Below, piece by piece: positions 62,369 through 64,000 of a DNA stretch of 64,000 nt; the first letter of the stretch is position 1; every line of letters starts with the position of its first letter. The notes under the pieces were generated by a model. That model was not told the DNA's origin, ran no database searches, and saw only the letters and a list, made by a program, of their open reading frames with translations. The translations under genes were made by a program, and so were the position numbers. Source of the DNA: Bacteroidales bacterium UBA6397 (GTDB taxonomy: Bacteria > Bacteroidota > Bacteroidia > Bacteroidales > UBA932); the NCBI GenBank assembly GCA_002439875.1, contig DJQB01000012.1, positions 62,001-126,000 on the forward strand, written 5' to 3'.

Positions 62369-63541
62369 ATGACATGCGAACAGAAATTCAGGGAAACGTA
62401 CAGACGAGAGCCTGAAGGGCTCTCGTTCTGTCCCTACCGTGTCTGCCCCATAGGCGCCCATTCCGACCATCAGCTCGGGAAAGTGACCGGACTGGCCATT
62501 GACAAGGGAATCCACATCGCCTTCGCTCCGAAACAGAATGGAGTCATCGAATTTTCATCTCTCCAGTTTCAGAAACGCGCCCAATGGCATGTGAGTTCCG
62601 TGCCTGAGACCAGGCAAGGCGACTGGGCGGATTACCTGCGCGGAGCCACGCTCAAGCTGGGGGCGAAATACCCTCTCCGTATCGGACTCAGCGGCGTGAT
62701 CGAGGGATCGCTGCCAATCGGAGGTCTTTCTTCCTCTGCCGCCGTTACGATCGCTTTCCTGAAGGCTCTGTGCACAGTCAACGGGATCCATCTCGCGGAC
62801 ATTGATCTGATCAGGACCGAAATGGCCGCAGAGAACGACTATGTCGGGGTCTCCTGCGGAAAGTTGGATCAAAGCTGCGAGGTATATTCAAAGAAAGATA
62901 ATCTTCTCTACCTTGACACCAAGGACGATAGCTACGAACTGATCCCGGTGTCTCCGGCGATGAAGCCTTACGAGATAGCCATTTTCTTCAGCGGAGTGGA
63001 GCGAACTCTTGCCGGCAGCAGGTTCAACATGAGGGTGGATGAGTGCCGGAGCGCCGCGTATGCGCTGAAAGCCTACGCCGGGATGGAGTACGGCAAATTC
63101 GGCGAGACAAACCTCAGGGATGTTCCTGTCGAGGTTTTCCACAAGTTTAAGGAGCGGCTGCCGGAAAACTGGCGGAAGCGCGCCGAGCATTGGTTCAGTG
63201 AATTTGACCGAGTCCAGCGTGGTGCCGAGGCCTGGAGAGACGGAGATTTGGAGACTTTCGGGAAACTGAGTTTCGAAAGCGGCAAGTCCTCAATAGAGAA
63301 ATGGGAGACAGGATCGCCTGAACTCAAGAAGATCTACGAGATCATGACACGCACTGACGGCATCTACGGAGGCCGGTTCAGCGGAGCCGGGTTCAAAGGC
63401 TGTTGCATGGCTCTGATTGATCCCGAGTTTAAGGATGAGATATTCAAGAAAGTCAAGGCAGAGTACCTTGCCGAATTCCCTGAACTGGACGGGCATTACT
63501 CGGCGTGCGTCTGTCACAGTGCCGACGGTGTGAAGATATGA
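62369..63541 (+). CDS. GHMP sugar-1-kinase, galactokinase or galacturonokinase type
   Basis: Phosphorylates C1 of a hexose or uronic acid with ATP. The sugar site is FCPYRVCPIGAHSDHQLGKV (residues 21-40). The ATP loop is LPIGGLSSSAAVTIAF (about 115-130) and the C-terminal GHMP motif reads GIYGGRFSGAGFKGC. The PYR-C-P-x-GAH-x-DHQ form of the sugar site is nearer to plant galacturonokinase than to standard GalK, which has a G-E-H-x-D-Y pattern. The next gene, a nucleotidyltransferase, overlaps it by 4 bp, which would give a nucleotide sugar by a salvage route. The sugar itself cannot be fixed from sequence alone. Confidence 0.82.
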   Translation: MTCEQKFRETYRREPEGLSFCPYRVCPIGAHSDHQLGKVTGLAIDKGIHIAFAPKQNGVIEFSSLQFQKRAQWHVSSVPETRQGDWADYLRGATLKLGAKYPLRIGLSGVIEGSLPIGGLSSSAAVTIAFLKALCTVNGIHLADIDLIRTEMAAENDYVGVSCGKLDQSCEVYSKKDNLLYLDTKDDSYELIPVSPAMKPYEIAIFFSGVERTLAGSRFNMRVDECRSAAYALKAYAGMEYGKFGETNLRDVPVEVFHKFKERLPENWRKRAEHWFSEFDRVQRGAEAWRDGDLETFGKLSFESGKSSIEKWETGSPELKKIYEIMTRTDGIYGGRFSGAGFKGCCMALIDPEFKDEIFKKVKAEYLAEFPELDGHYSACVCHSADGVKI

Positions 63542-64000
63542 AATGCCTGATACTTGCGGCGGGCTATGCGACACGACTATACCCGCTGACTGAAAATTAT
63601 CCGAAACCGCTTCTGAAGGTTCGGGGCAAGACCATCCTCGACTGGCTGGTTGACGACATCAAGACTTCCGGAGCCGTTGATGAATATGTTGTCATCTCAA
63701 ATCACAAATTCGCCGGGCATTTCTCCGAATGGGCTGCCGGCCGCACCGAGGACAAGATAACTGTAGTGGACGATGGCACATCCACTAACGAGACAAGGCT
63801 GGGAGCAGTGAGGGACATCCAGTTCGCCATCGACAGCCTTGGACTTGATGATGACATGCTCGTCATCGCCGGAGACAATGTACTGGATTTCAGTTTGGTA
63901 AGGTTCATTGAATATTCCCGTTCAAAAGGGACTTCCTGCGTCATGCGCTTCTACGAGCCGTCCGAGGACAGACTGCGCAAATGCGGTGTGCTTGAAGTCA
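63538..64000 (+). CDS. Sugar-phosphate nucleotidyltransferase (partial, cut by window edge)
   Basis: The start MKCLILAAGYATRLYPLTEN holds the nucleotide-binding signature of the family (LAAGxxTRLxPLT), and YPKPLLKVRGKTILDWL follows. The metal site AGDNVLDFSL lies near residues 110-119. It begins in an ATGA overlap with the kinase gene, so the two are translationally coupled. It probably converts the kinase product to a UDP- or other nucleotide sugar. The 3' end is outside the window, so length and C-terminal domain are unknown. Confidence 0.88.
   Translation, partial: MKCLILAAGYATRLYPLTENYPKPLLKVRGKTILDWLVDDIKTSGAVDEYVVISNHKFAGHFSEWAAGRTEDKITVVDDGTSTNETRLGAVRDIQFAIDSLGLDDDMLVIAGDNVLDFSLVRFIEYSRSKGTSCVMRFYEPSEDRLRKCGVLEV

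Noticed and set aside
1..64000. tRNA or rRNA genes
   Set aside because: I looked for T-loop-like GGTTCGA patterns with acceptor pairing and for rRNA core motifs and found none convincing.

Overview
The window looks like a chromosomal piece of a gut-type Bacteroidales bacterium. The evidence is a SusC/SusD polysaccharide-utilisation locus, many Bacteroidales-style lipoproteins (fimbrillin-like, BACON, BspA-type LRR, M64 peptidase), A-rich start regions without Shine-Dalgarno sites, and repeated matches to the Bacteroidetes promoter (TTG, about 20 bp, TAnnTTTG). The fairly high G+C in the core genes and the mix of families recall Rikenellaceae or Candidatus Cryptobacteroides relatives. That placement is inference only. 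No rRNA, tRNA or CRISPR array was seen.

Layout. (1) 1-11.2 kb: a carbohydrate locus with SusC, SusD, a DUF1735/DUF5627 lipoprotein, an unknown lipoprotein, a BACON glycan-binding lipoprotein and, after a hairpin, a GH31-GH43 fusion enzyme. (2) 11.4-16.0 kb: two Gfo/Idh/MocA oxidoreductases, a DUF1080 3-keto-disaccharide hydrolase and a sugar isomerase-like protein. This is the recipe of an oxidative 3-keto-glycoside pathway, and it probably works with the locus before it. (3) 16.0-21.6 kb: a 46-residue peptide gene, a fimbrillin/BACON-like lipoprotein, and a scar where a 5'-truncated AAA-ATPase/nuclease gene and a 5'-truncated GH3 gene point away from each other. (4) 21.7-37.3 kb: mostly housekeeping genes: calcium-type P-ATPase, AspT-like transporter, secreted beta-propeller, lpxB, surE, gapA, OmpA-like lipoprotein, yggS, yidC, DUF349 protein, trmD. 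(5) 37.3-43.3 kb: a 620-bp non-coding stretch with a possible small RNA and a large fold, then a three-gene fimbrillin-like lipoprotein operon whose middle gene joins fimbrillin, LRR, BACON and M64 peptidase parts.

(6) 43.3-51.3 kb: the most unusual part. An AT-richer operon encodes a zinc ribbon, a helical-repeat protein, a TM2 protein, two coiled-coil proteins, a 31-residue membrane peptide, a DUF4112 protein and an Asp-box (BNR) protein, and is followed by an LHH-type HNH/Endo VII nuclease. Decayed fragments of two further operon copies lie just upstream, around an Rpn-type nuclease gene. (7) 51.4-58.4 kb: a leucine-rich-repeat lipoprotein, then a signalling cluster with a possible regulator, a membrane-anchored Ser/Thr kinase, a WG-repeat lipoprotein and two envelope proteins. 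(8) 58.6-64 kb: pyrF, an M20 dipeptidase, pgi, a galactokinase/galacturonokinase-like kinase and a sugar nucleotidyltransferase cut by the window edge.

Three promoters (before the fimbrillin operon, the zinc-ribbon operon and the regulator gene) share WTGAAC repeats spaced exactly 10 bp apart and ending on the -33 TTG. This suggests that surface display, the odd operon and the signalling cluster may share a control layer.
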